Of a DNA stretch of 64,000 nt, positions 17,301-30,513 are shown one piece after another. The translations under genes and the position numbers were made by a program. Within the stretch, counting starts at the first letter, position 1. Each line of letters opens with the position of its first letter. The DNA lies in contig NC_045138.2 in NCBI RefSeq assembly GCF_008831285.2, forward strand, positions 31,901,934-31,965,933, given 5' to 3'. This DNA comes from Nymphaea colorata. Its lineage: Eukaryota > Streptophyta > Magnoliopsida > Nymphaeales > Nymphaeaceae. The notes below the pieces were generated by a model. It worked only from the letters and a program-made list of their open reading frames with translations. It had not been told where the DNA came from and searched no databases.

Positions 17301-20300
17301 GCAATTACTTCTCTGTTGATGGAAAAACTAAAGCCCTCCCTCCTCCACCATGCCCCAAAAAGACAGTAAAAGGTAAATCTTATTAATCTAGACATACAGT
17401 TCATTAAGGAATTCTGCATCTGTTTACCAGTCCTTCATTTTGGGGTACATTAAACCTTAGACCGGTAAACTGAACTTAAGAAGCGAAGTAGGAAATTTCA
17501 TTAATAAATGGTTGGCTTAAAATTTGGATAATTCAAGTAGTTTCCTTCGAACGAGAAATTATACAAATTCTCCTATATGCTTCTCTAAATATTAGTTAAT
17601 CCACTATTATCTGATTGAATGAATTAACCCTCAAAATCTTCCAAACAAATAATGAATTTATGAATTAACCCACACATATGTTTAGTAGAGGATAAGGTCA
17701 TGCTAGTTTTTTTTTACTTCGTGTTGCAAAAAGTACCGATAGAATTCATTTCGTGGTGCATCTATTTACCGCAATGTGTCATGACATTGTTAACTGTTAG
17801 GGACTTAGAAGCACAGATGTGCTTAATTTGGTATGAGGTCATGCTACAATTTTTTTCATGTTGCAAAAGGTGCCAAAAGATCCATTTCCAGGTGCATGCT
17901 CATTTTCACAGCAACAGAAAGTAAAGTTTTTTTTCCTTTTAAAAATGAGAAAAACTTTTGACAGAACAAGCTTTGAGTCATATCTTACCTGATGTACCAC
18001 CATCAGCATTGTTATTGAAAATCTCAAGGTTTACAAGAGTCTGACCATCCATACGTAGTGAATTTCTGTAAATTTCATAAGGTAACAATTCGCCATTGCG
18101 CAAAGCATCACTTAACTGTTTTAGAAGGTCAAGTTATCAGCATAACTCAATCCAGGAAAGGGACCTGTGCATGAAAAGCATTCAAGAAGCCTCACCATGA
18201 ACCTAGACAGATGTTTAAGAAGTGCACCAAGGGCACTCAAGGCAACTTCTTGGTGCACAATGCCATCTAATGCAGAACTCCACAGATTAGTGGATCCACT
18301 AAAGTAATCCTCTGTCTGAATCAGCTTGTGAACTACATCAGCATCCATGAAATCAGTGCCAGGTAGGACCCCACTCATTTGTGGCAAAGTAGAACCTGGA
18401 GAATCCATGTTTTCCATTTAGATTATGATGTGTGCAATAGAAAAATTATTTCCTAGACATAAAAGATCAGCTTCACATAGCAGGAATATATTTATTATGG
18501 TGTGCCAACTGTCAACTACTCACAAAGATCACTCACCATCAAAGAAGGACAATCAATATGAAAATCCTTCTTTGGATAGGTTCACCTAAACAATCTCATA
18601 ATAAGAATGGTCGTAAGAAAGATCAAGCAGAAAAGAAGTTTCGACTCTTTTTTAAGGCATGTGGAAAGAAACCATGATTAAAGCACTACATCTTTGATTA
18701 TCACTAGTCATCCTAGATCAGAGAAACAAATGTAGATATTAATGGTATTTGCCTGTTTCTGGCTCTATACTTTATGGAAATAATATTATTTCTGGTGCCA
18801 TTGCTCCTACTTCTGTGGCTATCAGGTTGCAATAGAGCTAAGACTAATGTTCAGAGGTTTGGGAAATTTATAAATAGGAATAAGCATTTTGATGCTCCAG
18901 CTTATTATCCGGATATACCAAGAGAGGTGTATGGTCTAATGAGGCTACCATGAAATATTTGCTCATGGGTGGGGCCAGCACTTCAGTTCCATGTGATTTG
19001 CAGTTTACACATCAGCTAACAACAATTATTCTTGATTCCAACCCCAATTTTCCTCTCCCCATTTACGAAACAGCATGTCAGCAACACTATATATCCTCCC
19101 AGCGCAGATTAAAATCCTTAATGAAGAACACTAAAACATAGAGCAAAAAAAGCTTAAGGAATAAAGTTAATAAACATTTACACTAGAAATATACATTCAC
19201 AACATGGCATACCTCAAAGATGAAACTGACAATCTAAAGAGATGAAATAACAAGGTCATTACATAATGAAAACAAAAACATGGTATTACCACATGAAGCA
19301 TATTTTTTCATTGCTTTGTGCGTGTCCTTAGTAAGTCCTGCAATTTATGATTAGAGTCAGTTAGTTTCTCAGTTCAGATACAGTAGTCCTCAAGGGCTTC
19401 TAATCACCATGACAAATATCATTTACAAGTTTTTATTGATGAGGCTTTCTCAAATATCAATAGAGAACCTTGTTTTTCCTAGAAAATTTTCAACTCAAAA
19501 AATTTAAAAATTAAAAAAAAATAGAAAAATTATGAAAAGTTCAGTTTTCTATTACTTTTGTTATGAAAACACTGAGAAAAATACAAAATAGCTGATAAAA
19601 TGTTAAAAGAACATCAAAAAATTAAAATACATAAAAGATATTTTCTTTAAAAATGAGAAAAACACAAAAAAGTTGAAAATTGATATTTCCAATTTTTTTT
19701 TTTTCAAATATCACAATTTGTTCATGTTTTTTTTTTCTTTTTCTTTTTTCTTTTTTTATTTTTGGTGAGACAACTCTGAAATTTGTGACACGCTTCTAAC
19801 TGATTGAAGAGTCGAAGACAGATAAAACTCACTCACCTCCATTTTCATATATCACTTCCTTAGGAGACACCTGAGAAAAGATAGTCAAGTCATTATGTAT
19901 GTTTGTTCTTTTCTTTTTGGCGCCAACAGGCACGAGAAAAGAGCACTTACATGCATGAGCAATGCACCCAAGCCTGAGCAAGAGGTATCATCACAGAAGG
20001 AGCCCACCCAAAACATTAAAGCAGCAAAATCCACAAAAGCAAATCCATACACAGAGGAATTCATTCCACCACTTTCAAAGTTTTCCTGAAAAAGAATTTA
20101 GTGGAATTATTATACTATAAGGAAAAAATAACTGTAAAATTTATTTAATATCAATAATAAATTTTAAAAAAGCAGACATTAATAAAGAGTTAAACTCGTA
20201 TTAGGTTCAAACATGGAACTGCCTGTCTTGCTACATGGTTACAAAAGCAACAGTAAAGAAATTTAACTTAACCAAAAAATTGTCTAGTTAATTTCTACAT

Positions 20301-23300
20301 TGTTAATCAAATGCGATTGATCTTCTAAATAACTTACAAAATTTACTAATAAGAGCAAAGTTTTCAGACAAAAAATCTGTAATTAATTCACACTGTACTA
20401 GTAACCAACTGCTATGAAAAATTAATGGATTTTTTTTCCTAATGCTTGTCTTTTAAATTGAAGGGAGAATTTGGTTATCTCATCAGAACGGATCTAGAGA
20501 TATTTAGTTTTATAAACCCATAAATTAAAGATCAGACTGTCCTCCCATTAGAACTTAGATCAGAACATTTGAGCAATGAAAAATAGCAAAGTGAGGGTCT
20601 TAACTGTGGATCTTAATTCTGCACAGTCTTATAAACCACGGATTTGATGTGAATCTCTTGCCACATCAGCTCCATAAATTCAAGATTCTTTGCTTTTAAG
20701 CACAAACCCTAAGGGCCCAAATAATAGAAATCTAATGTTGCTCATACAAATGATGCTAAAATTGAATTAAATCGGCTTATATGAATTGAATCGCCACTGA
20801 ACTGATTTGATCCAAACCCCAGATTTTGAGGTTCTAAAAATTGTCCCATTGAGATGTATCCATCAAAATTGGTGCAGAATAGACTGCTTCCTTCTAATCA
20901 GCCAATTTTATTCCTCCATTTCAGAGTTTAGTCAAACACTTCTGATCCATTGTATACAAAAGAAACCCTGACAGTTAATGTTCTGAGCATAGTTAATTTC
21001 CAATCTTGTTTTATAAGGCCAATGCCACACAGACCAGATGCTAGATATTGAGTCTCAGATGCCGATATTTCTTGGTTTTCTTCTTCCACCATTTTCTTTT
21101 TGTTTTGTCCATGTTGTTTTCGGTTGGTGTTCGCAGTGTGTGAATTGGCTTCACGACAGCGCTTCAGTTTTGTTACCCCTTTTCCTTTGGAAGAGGGACA
21201 CCTTAGTTGTTTTTTTATGATTTCATGTTTTCTGTTGTTTTCTCTTTACAGAAGAAAATCTGATTTGAACAACATTTATATGTCACATTTCCCCTACAGT
21301 TTTTGCTTTTTTATGTTTACTTAGGGGAAACTGCCTTTGGTGTAAAACCTCCAAGGCCATGCCCTTACACCTCCAAGGTTTTGGCTTCCTTTGGGGCCTG
21401 GGTAGTGGAATGTTTCCCCTATAGCCCAACCTCAAAATCCATGTGGGAGAAGCATATTGCTGATGATGACTTTTTTTCTCAGCTCACTTTTTCCTTTTTG
21501 GATATATTATGATGGTTTTTGAGCCTTGGCAAGTTCCACCAAAGGAGTTATAATGTCATTCGTTTGGTTCCAGATCTCTTGAGGCAATTGAGGACTTTTA
21601 ATGCTATTTACTTGAACTTCAACATACTAAGTTGCCCCAGCATTAATATGAACTTTTTAAATTAAGCTTCCTAATCTCATTAGCTTCTGTATCGTGTATC
21701 TGTAGTATGAGTAGAAACACCGTTCCTTAGAGTTAAGGCAACCATACTTGTGTTGCAGATACTCAAGTGTTATTTATGTTCATTTTATCTTTTATCATGT
21801 TTTTGTTTTTCATATTTTCGAGTAAAAACATAAATTTATATTCAATCCCATTTTATAACAATTCTAATTTGATTTGCCTCTGAATTCATAGAATCTTTTT
21901 GGACGTGCACAATTTTCCTTTTTCCCTGTCATAGTTGGAAAAACATTGTTATTTAGTTTATTTGTATTCTGAACTTTATTTGGACGTGACTAAGGCTTAT
22001 GCATTGTTTATAAAAATGCTTCATTACATCGCAAGCCTTTAAAATTCTTGTTAGTAGGCAAATCATTCACCTAGCTTAAAGACTAATAAACAATTCAAAG
22101 AAGTTCTACAATGGCAAAAGTTAATTTCCCTAGGGCCACTATCTTGCAAGTTTCTAGCCTTTCAGATGTTCTAAGAAGAAAAAACAGTTTAGGTTGCATA
22201 CCTCATACTGATTAATGTCGTTCAAGGATTTTAAAACAATGAACAAGGGCACAAAACTTCAAAACGAATATACAATCATATGCCAAAGGGAGATGCTAAC
22301 AGGACCTGGACACCATATCCTTGACATGTTGTGCAACCTCTAGGATAACTCCATAGCCTACTTGCTGGACAGCACAAAGCCAAAGACCTACATACAACAA
22401 CATGTTCTTATTTTACAGCAGCACAAACCTCTTTGAGGGCAAGAAGGTGCACAGCGGCAGCAGTGTTTCCACTTGTAGATGGAGAGAGGACGTTAACTAG
22501 CTTTCTCTGGATCACCTGCAACTTGGTAATACCAGTATATTACTCCAAAACATAGTAAAAAATATCTCAAATAATTTGAAATTATCCCAACATCATCACA
22601 CTACTTTGCAGCCACCCAACAATATCAGCAAAATACCTCAATATTTGGTGTTTTTTTCAGTATCTAGTGTTTTCCACCTAATTGAAGACTTCACCTGTCT
22701 ACAAGTACCCTCCCCATTTACCTTTTCAAGTTACAGAATTCTGGTATAGAAGTTTCATCTGCAGCATATATGTCAATAAATTCATGACACATTATAATAT
22801 GAATAGAAGACATACTAGGTCATCTTTTCAGTTTTATTATTAGGAAGCCTTCAACTGTGTGCATCTTAAACATGAAATAAACACATGTTAAACAAAAAGA
22901 AAAAATTTTACCCCAGCGCGTGCCAAGCATGGACCGCTGGTACTTTATTTATACCCTCAAGCCTCAAACAGTCTCCCCACTGTGTGTCCTTCAGATTGTT
23001 TTTTGTGAAATCTTTGGGAGTGGGCACACTACAACCCTCCCACATCTCACCATGGCTACAGATTTTATTGCCTGGTCCAGAAAGGGAGTCCTAGCAAGTT
23101 TCTCCATATGTTCTCTATAATGCCGTAACATCTTTCATCTGTATGATTGATTAATTTTCCTAAAGCTTTGGCTTTTCTGTTTTAAGGTATTGGAAAGAAA
23201 GAAAAATTGTTTTATCGGATTTTCAGGATAATAGGCAAGTGAACAGGATCTTTTCTTTCTTTTTTTTGTTGTGTTTTGACCCTTTTTAAGTTGTCAGTAA

Positions 23301-26300
23301 TTTTATTTGTGCTTTAAGATTTTGCCAGGAATTGGAATTTGTGTGTCATAGAGCTGACATCTCGTTAGTGTCTAGCATTATAGCTGCATTTATTTGAAGT
23401 GTTAAAATCTTCATGCATCGGTAATTACTATCTTGTTGCTAAATTGTGTTGAATAGGTGCCATTTCTGTGTACCTTTATGCCTTTTGAGAGAGTCAGTTA
23501 GCGGGTAACTGTGAAAAACAGAAAAATATATATTGTAAAGTTGCAATGGTTCATTGTGGTCTTATTTTGCATTACAAATGATAATAGTCTGTATTAGGGT
23601 ATCAGATATAATAAGGGTGTCTTTGGGTCGGGACCATCACTGAGGATCCATTTCTGTCAGCCCATATATAAGGCTGGGTGTAATACACTCAGACTTGTGA
23701 TTTTCTGGTTAATGAAGAATTAGGGAAGGATAACCCCAATTTGTGTGTGTGAGTCTCTCTTAGTGCTTGGTGTGAACTACTTTGGCATGTAGCGCCTACC
23801 ACAAAGTCAGCTTGAGGTATCAACCATTCAAGCCTTTAATCATTCTTTTATGTAATATATCTCCTTTAGTAACTTCTGCAGCATATTGGGCTGATATGAT
23901 GCCACTAGCATATGATCCATCAGTGAGGTCCATTCCTGTTTTATACTTGTTTCCCTTTTGATATTTATTGTTTTAAATGTCCTTTTTTGTACATCTGACA
24001 TTTTTGTTATTCAACAGTTGGTTGAATATTTGAAAAAGAAACCAAGTAGCTGAAGGTCTTATACACTTGTGGTTTCTTTAGGCTTCTTATACAGAAAGTA
24101 TTCAGTTGGTCTTGAACATCTCATGCACTTCCTCAGACTTTCTAGAAGATAAAAGAAGTTGCTTTAGGTATATCTGCTTTCTGTGATTGATTTTGAAGTC
24201 ATCACCTCTTCATGGCGGTTTGTACTGGTCCAGCTAATCAGACGCCAAAAACTTGCATAAGCAGTCCAGATGCAAATATAATGTATATGATTAACAGATA
24301 TAGGGAGAAAAATATTGGGCCTCATTCAAAGAGAACTATAATTTTTATATCTCAAAATTATATGCAATTTTGTGCAACTAACCTATGATTTCTTATCATT
24401 ATTTATCAAGTCTTTATGTTTGCATTGGGAAATCATTTGAACACTACAAAAATATTCTTTCTACCAGAAATAGGTGATGTAAGTGGTTCTATTCTTATCA
24501 TATATATTCATGTTTTCTGCCTTTGCTTTTAAATAACATTATTCCCCGGGCAAAGCGATGAGAGTATTCCTTTTCCCCTGAACAAGTAGCATTAAGGGGT
24601 GCAAGGGGGAACGTATGTGTGTGTGTCAACTACGTGCATGTATTATCTATATAATGGCTTCATTAGAGGCCCAAGAAAATGCTTACAGAAGAAGCACCGC
24701 CTCTGGTCTTGGCCTGTTCAGCAGTTTCAATCTGCTCCATTCTTCCAACTTTATACCTTCAGAACACACAAAAGCTAGTAAAAGTCACATTCTTGACTGA
24801 AGAAGGCACTGAACAAATGCAATATAAAAAAAATAAAAACAGAAGTATACAAGAAAATCTTTGAAAGAATGTGTCTCGTAAAGGTAATCATCTTAGCCCA
24901 ATGATCATCATGGCACCACCACCCAATCCAAAATGCACGTAGGCATAGCAAAAGCAATTATGCATTGCATCTCAATTATAAAAAACATGAAACCTAAAAG
25001 CCTACTATTTCCTTCCAAAGGTACTTCATTTTTACTCAGGTACAATACACTAGAATGTTCCTGGAACAACATTAGATGTTTAATGTTTTTTATGCATGCT
25101 GCACACCTGAACATGGTAACACCAACATTAACCCAATAAACTAGAGAAGTATTTCAAGCCTTAAGAATCCCTTGACAGGTACAATGTTTTCAAAGAAATA
25201 CCAAAACAAGAAAATGAGAATCTGTAAAATTTTTAGGATGACAATTTGCGATACGTTTAGAATGAAGTTTGGTGCTAGAGTACATCCATCTTGCAACTGC
25301 AATTGAACAAGATTGCTGGCAGTGTTTAGACAGAGCCTTACCCTCGAGCAAGCAGCTTTTCAACAGCACTATCAATTCCACTCTCAGAAATACCAACCTG
25401 GTCAAGCAGATAAGCAAAGAACATCATTATATGAGGCAAGGCTTAGCAAGAAATAAAAGCTAAACAGCAGGAAAATAACACTTGAATAGAAACATCAGTC
25501 CAGCAAAACATTGGTTGCCTTAAGTGGATGAGTGGTGGATGTTCTTCATTTTCTGCTATATTTATGCTGGATTTTGAAAAGTACAAACCTAAGTAACATA
25601 GACACTTCATTTCTGCACCATGGACACCTCATTCATGTGCCCATGCCATGTCAACACAACCTAAGTGTGGCATTGGGCACATTCAACACATGTCGTATGA
25701 GGACACTTTTGCCCTAATCCCAATACACACTCGACTCACATCAACAGCGAGACACGTGCAGTCAGACCTCATTGGACTAAAACCATCCTTTTTTAAGTTT
25801 TTAAAAGTTAAAATAAAAAGAGTGAAAAGGTATTGAACCCTTGTCTTGTGCTCCATTTGCCTTCATTGCCAGGCTGCACCAGAGCTCCTCTCTTCAGCAA
25901 TGAGCTGCTGGCAACATCCTCTCTCTCTCTCTAAATACTATCTGTCTCTCCAGCAACCTGAAATGGTGCTGCCATTTTCCTCCTTGATTTTCTCTCTCTA
26001 ACGCTTGGGCACCTCTTTTTCATCTCAATATTGATATAATGAAAAATAGATATCCTTAATTTCTTTCTACATTGATTTATGTGTTGATCTTCTCAACAAA
26101 TCGAAGTTTGCTGTCTAATAAAAGTAGCAGGTTGCATATATGTTTTCAGCTCTGATTACTAAATGCTCCCTTTTCTGTTTATACATAATATATATGTATT
26201 TAACTGTTGACATTGGTTATAAATTATACAGTTATATATACTTAATGCTTGTCTGTTACTGTTGCATAGTTTGCAGTCATTGAGATGGATCGGTCAGTGC

Positions 26301-28872
26301 TTGTTAATGCATATCTACTCATTAGATAAACTATAAAATCTGTATGTCATGCATATTTATTTATTTTTATACCAATTTTATCTAATCAGATTAAGTGTTT
26401 TTTGTCTTGATTAATAATATTATTGTCTATCGATTAGTAGACTAGCTGTTCTGGATCTTGATTAATAATATTATCTGATTAAATCGAAGCTTCATTAATC
26501 ATTAATTACTATTAAATTATTAACCTTTTTTAGGTTTACCTAAGTTATATTTCTGTTGTATATAATACAGGATTATTTTAGGGTTTCAGCAAATAAGGTC
26601 TAAAAGTCTGGAAAGCTCAAAACCTATAACAGATTACAGATTATGTATATAATATAAAATTAAATATTTTTGTTATAATCTTTTAGGCTTGTGTGTATAT
26701 TTGTTTCGAAGTTGTACACAAAGCTGTTAAATTTGAAGGTAGAAATTGCAATATGGCCCATAAGAGAAGAAAAACAGCTTATTTCAGACTATATTGCAGG
26801 ATCTTCCTCTGATGTGAACATCAGTGCTTCAAGGCCTTCTCCAAACCTGGTATGTGCATGTAACTTAAGAACAACCATTGTGGAATGAAAATAAGTGAGG
26901 AATTAAAAGATGTATCTGGTGCTTGTGGAAATATGCACTTCATTTGTAGTTTTTGTGAGCTTTCATTTGTTGGAACTTATATAAGAGTAAAATCACATCT
27001 ATTCACATTGCCACGTTATGGAACTTGAAAATGTAAAAGCATTCATGCAGAAAGTTCATGAATTCAAGAAGTTTCAAGAACATGGAGATCAGATTCAAAT
27101 AAATAGATTGGACCAACCAAGTGAAACAAACATTCATGTCCCTTAAGAATGCTGTTGTTCACAAGAAACGAAAGACAGGTGTGATGGGTTAAAACACCAG
27201 ACACATGTTAGAGTACTTGCGAACAAACAGAAATTAATTGAAAGGTAAGAAAATTCTTCTTCTCCAATTGCAGTTCTAATATAGCAAGAAATCCTTATTG
27301 GAAATATTCATTAACATCACTTATCCAGATTATCTAGATATGTGCCTCCAAGTTTAGAAAGACTGTGAACATCAATTTTTGAAGATGAGAATAATGTTGA
27401 AGAAAAGTTTGACTTCACAAAAGTATGTGTGGGATTCAACTAGTGTATCAACTGTTTCTGATGAGTGGAGAGTTCTTAAAAGGCATCCACTAATTAATTA
27501 TATATTGTCATTACATGTGATGAGCCTGTTTTCCTATGACTGTTAAGAGTGGAGAAGTACAGACTCTTGTGTAACAAAAAGCAAGAAAGCAGGAACAGGC
27601 TGAGGCAATTAATTGACTACATATTGCAAGCAGCAGTTTCCAAGCATGAATTCGTATAAAACATATCAAAATCTAGAAACAGTCAAATCACATGGCAGAT
27701 ACCTGTTTACATTTACCCACGCCACTTTCTGTTATTTTCCATTCAAGCTCTTTATGCCCAATATCTGCATCTAACTCATAAAGCTCATAAAATTTTCCCT
27801 GATCCATGCAGTCCACTGTTAGATAAGAATGTACTAAGCTTTCAGGATGAGAACTAAGAGTATGATTTCAATATTTTCAGAGCAAACCAAAGTACACTGC
27901 ATGTAAAAGGTAAAGGAATTAAAAAATAAGCATGAGTTTGAAAGATAGTCCTGTTTTTAGTATAATCACATTCCGCAACTGTGGCTAGACCCTTTTTTCC
28001 TTTACTTGAAAGAAATTGCTACTTTCTGAATCTGAATATATCACAGGAAATGTTATTCAAACGGCATGAACCACAAGGAAGCCATGGTAAGAAAAGTCTA
28101 AAAAATAAAATTTTCCAGTTAATAATATCCTCCAAAATTTTAAAAATATATCCCAATATATCAACATTCTAGGGCCACCCAAATCCTAATAATATCACGA
28201 TATATCTATTTGTCTCTGTGTGTGTCTCATAACGGAGGATCCTGCGGCCAATAAATCTTTCACTATTCCCACCTAGAAAAATCATACTTCTGTTTTATCT
28301 TTTTTCTAAAACCAGCAATGAAGATATGTTTTTTGAGGTCTTTTGAGTCTTTGACCTACAAATGATTCTTCATTAGATGCTTAATTAAACCATGGAATTA
28401 CTACCTAAAGGGGAACCCCACTGCTAGGAAAAGCATTTCAAAAACAGAAGAGACGGAAGGTTGGGAAAACTCATTTCTTGTTTGTGAGAAACTCATCTCA
28501 CTTAGAATGGAAACTAGCTTCCCAAGATAACTTGCTTTTGCTTCATCATACAATTTTTCAATGTTCTAATACTTTTCTTAAATAAATTTTGGTTTTTTAT
28601 GATACTACATATGACATTGTATTTTTTTATTAACATTTACTTTTATTTAATTTTTTCATGTTTTTTCTATTTATTTGGACTATTTATGCTGTTATTTTCA
28701 CTTATGATCTATAATTGTTTTATAAACATATCTTGCTTCGCTCTTTCTTTCAGGCTTGTTTCCTTGTTACCGCTTCCATGTATATATTTGATATTTTGGT
28801 AAATATGGTTTAAAGATTCGTATAGAACTTGTAAAAATTTGAATATCAACAGTCCTCTCACCCTCCACCACA

Positions 28873-28920
<48 letters not shown>

Positions 28921-30429
28921 TGTCTACACATTTAAAAAAGTTTATATACGAGTCTAAGTCATATCCTAAGTTAATGACTATGGGGAGAACGTCCATACAA
29001 TTAGTTTCTGGGAAGGTTCGAGACAGGTGGGACCACTCATTTGACATTCACAAGGTGCATCAACCCCCATTTCCTTCTCAGTCTTTTATCCAAGGGCAGT
29101 TTGAGAAAGAAGAGAAGCTCACATAACACGAACTTCAGCAGCTATACGGTAAAAAGAGCATGCTATGCAGCTAAACAGATCGCCAAAAGGTTAATGGTAG
29201 GGTCATACTAATTTGTGGCATAAAAGACAACACTTACCACTTTAAAGAAAATTATTACGTCCATGTACTGACTTTTCAGTGACCAGTATTGTCTCTGTGT
29301 AGTTGACATTTTCTTAAGAGCATCAGGAGGAATATGCAATGTCCTTTTGTCATAAAGAGGATCGCCTGGTCTTCTTCCGTTAGCATCCCTTATGGAAGAA
29401 GCGTTAAGCCATTCATACTTAGTACCAAAGTCTCCCTTTTCTTCTTTCTTCCCTTTTTCTTCGACCATGGATTCTCTAGCGGGTTTTTGCCGTTTAAAAA
29501 AATCCGATGGATGGGAATTCAACATGTCCTTCGGCTTAGATTCATCTTGGATTCGCTTTAGGCGAGGAACAAAAGGTCGCGTAGATGGTGTTTCTGGACC
29601 TAAAGTATTAGGTTCGATTTCTACATGAGAAATAACACTGCCGCTGTTACCAAAGAAGCGAGAGGCAGCAGCTTTATGTAGATTGCTTGAAGGCTGCTCG
29701 ATGGAACCTATATTCTTTTCCACTTTTGTGCCGGAGAGCTTGTGATAACTAACAGGTTGTACATTGGACAAACTGCAAAACAGGAAGCACTAAAATCAGA
29801 GACAGCATATTTCAAATCTGGACTGCCTATACAAGCTTAGGCTTCAGAAGGATGCTGCACCAAAAGTTGATCATTAAACCCCTATGACAATTCTATGAGT
29901 ATTTTCCTCCGATAACTCAATAAACCCTCTCACGAATCCATGTTGCAGTGATGAATAGTTGCTTTTAAACGTATGCATATTACTTCGATAAATAATAGCA
30001 CCAAAAAAAATGAGGAAAAATGTTCGTCCCTTCAACCCTAGGCTTGTCGCTTGCATACCTCTCGGCAACCGCATCTTCGCTACCGTCGTTGATGTGGAAC
30101 TTCCTTATATCGTCCAAATCCCTGCGTGCCGTGGCCAGGCGCTCTGCCTTTTCCGGTGGAGTCTCGATTCCCTCGATCTCCGCCAACTTGAAACCCTCCG
30201 CAACTAACCCCGACTGAGAGTGCGATCTGCCGCGTCGGTTCAGTATCTCCGTGTAAGAAGACCCGCCTGAGCATCGGTTCTCCGGCTGATGATTTCGAGC
30301 GAACACGACCTCTCGGCTACTCGCCGGTGGCTTCCCGGGGCACAACGGCGGGGCAGGCTTGCCGGATTTAGGATTTTCCGGCGTGGCGTTCTTGTTGAAG
30401 AAGGAGAAGATCGTCTTCTGCCGGTGCAT
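11355..30429 (-). CDS. MSH7: DNA mismatch repair protein MSH7
   Basis: This is a plant-only MutS homologue that, from family knowledge, pairs with MSH2 as MutS-gamma to recognise some base mismatches. Seventeen coding exons, in transcript order: 30429-30059, 29772-29238, 27798-27703, 25397-25342, 24756-24687, 22515-22429, 20085-19951, 19870-19837, 19337-19290, 18395-18196, 18115-17989, 16849-16572, 14428-14237, 13959-13546, 13445-13349, 12750-12623, 11828-11355. All borders are GT-AG, phases agree, and the sum is 3342 bases (1113 residues; Arabidopsis MSH7 is about 1109). A PCNA-binding box QKTIFSFF is at 4-11, the mismatch-reading GKFYE at 303-307, Walker [10 protein letters not shown] at 860-868, Walker B DE at 939-940, and the ATPase histidine segment THYHP follows in exon 17. 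The match to MSH7 rather than MSH6 rests on the N-terminus and the [14 protein letters not shown] segment. Confidence 0.95.
15150..15810 (+). mobile_element. Degenerate Copia pol fragment in MSH7 intron 12
   Basis: Read on the plus strand, antisense to MSH7, 15170-15320 gives a Copia reverse-transcriptase C-terminal segment ([10 protein letters not shown] ... [11 protein letters not shown]). A broken YLKDAFKMG segment follows near 15465. 15690-15770 gives the RNase H motif [10 protein letters not shown] followed by a [10 protein letters not shown] segment. Stops and a 42-base internal duplication interrupt it, and no LTRs are visible. It is a dead relic. The intron (14429-16571) still has intact splice sites. 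Confidence 0.8.
15521..15604. repeat. 42-base tandem duplication inside the Copia relic
   Basis: Two adjacent units each begin GACATAAAGATGCAGTTTGG and end CCTCACGAGCATA. They differ at only a few bases in the middle. This is a local duplication in non-functional sequence. Confidence 0.8.
16850..17988. other. MSH7 intron 11, no other feature seen
   Basis: This is AT-rich intron sequence between the exons encoding the core domains. Short near-repeats occur at about 17700-17745 and 17838-17895 (each has a T-run, then TTGCAAAA followed by a G-T-CC word). No coding frame or RNA gene is supported. Confidence 0.4.
20086..22428. other. MSH7 intron 6, no recognisable element
   Basis: This 2.3 kb intron lies between the KEVIYENG-side exons and the exon beginning VIQRKLVN. 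It is AT-rich. A somewhat GC-richer patch at 21330-21450 has an open frame on the plus strand, but I recognise no domain in it. Confidence 0.4.
23600..23830 (+). mobile_element. Possible LTR fragment in MSH7 intron 5
   Basis: A TATATAAGG box at about 23665 is followed by GGGTGTAATACACTCAGACTT, a stretch with GTTAATGAAGAA, then a GTGTGTGTGAGTCTCTCTTAG stretch. That order resembles the promoter and R region of short plant Copia LTRs. No partner LTR, TG...CA tips or pol sequence were found, so this call rests on resemblance only. Confidence 0.3.
26900..27560 (+). pseudogene. hAT-family transposase relic in MSH7 intron 3
   Basis: The plus strand, antisense to MSH7, encodes broken pieces of an Ac/hAT-like transposase in the right order. 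First comes a BED zinc finger with [10 protein letters not shown] and [10 protein letters not shown] (about 26935-27010), then a linker (27035-27145), a PPSLERL / [13 protein letters not shown] segment (about 27345-27412), and finally STVSDEW plus RHPLINYI (about 27447-27510). Frameshifts and stops separate them, so no protein can be made. The catalytic core and dimerisation domain beyond this were not found. Element ends could not be set. Confidence 0.75.
28874..28918. repeat. (AT)n microsatellite
   Basis: An uninterrupted run of about 22 AT units sits in MSH7 intron 2. Such runs usually vary in length between individuals. Confidence 0.95.
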
Positions 30430-30488
30430 TTTTTTCCCGCTGCTTCCTTCACTGGTCTCTTCGTTCTTCCCAATACGTTCTGCTTCGC

Positions 30489-30513
30489 ATTATATACCCC
30501 TCGGCTTTGGCGC
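30489..30513 (-). promoter_or_regulatory. Candidate MSH7 core promoter: TATA box and E2F-like site
   Basis: On the minus strand, TATATAAT (30496-30489) lies about 60 bases before the MSH7 start codon. Just upstream, 30506-30513 reads TTTGGCGC on the plus strand and fits the E2F consensus WTTSSCSS. E2F control of replication-linked repair genes is known in plants; its use here is inference. The TATA position would leave a short 5' UTR of roughly 30 bases. Confidence 0.4.

Noticed and set aside
21300-21512. Possible coding exon in MSH7 intron 6
   Set aside because: The open frame has no similarity I recognise, and the MSH7 frame is already complete and in phase without it.
11355-30429. Assignment to MSH6 instead of MSH7
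   Set aside because: The N-terminal PCNA box layout, the PETPSTRP and [14 protein letters not shown] segments and the overall length fit MSH7, and the Tudor-type N-terminal domain of plant MSH6 is absent.
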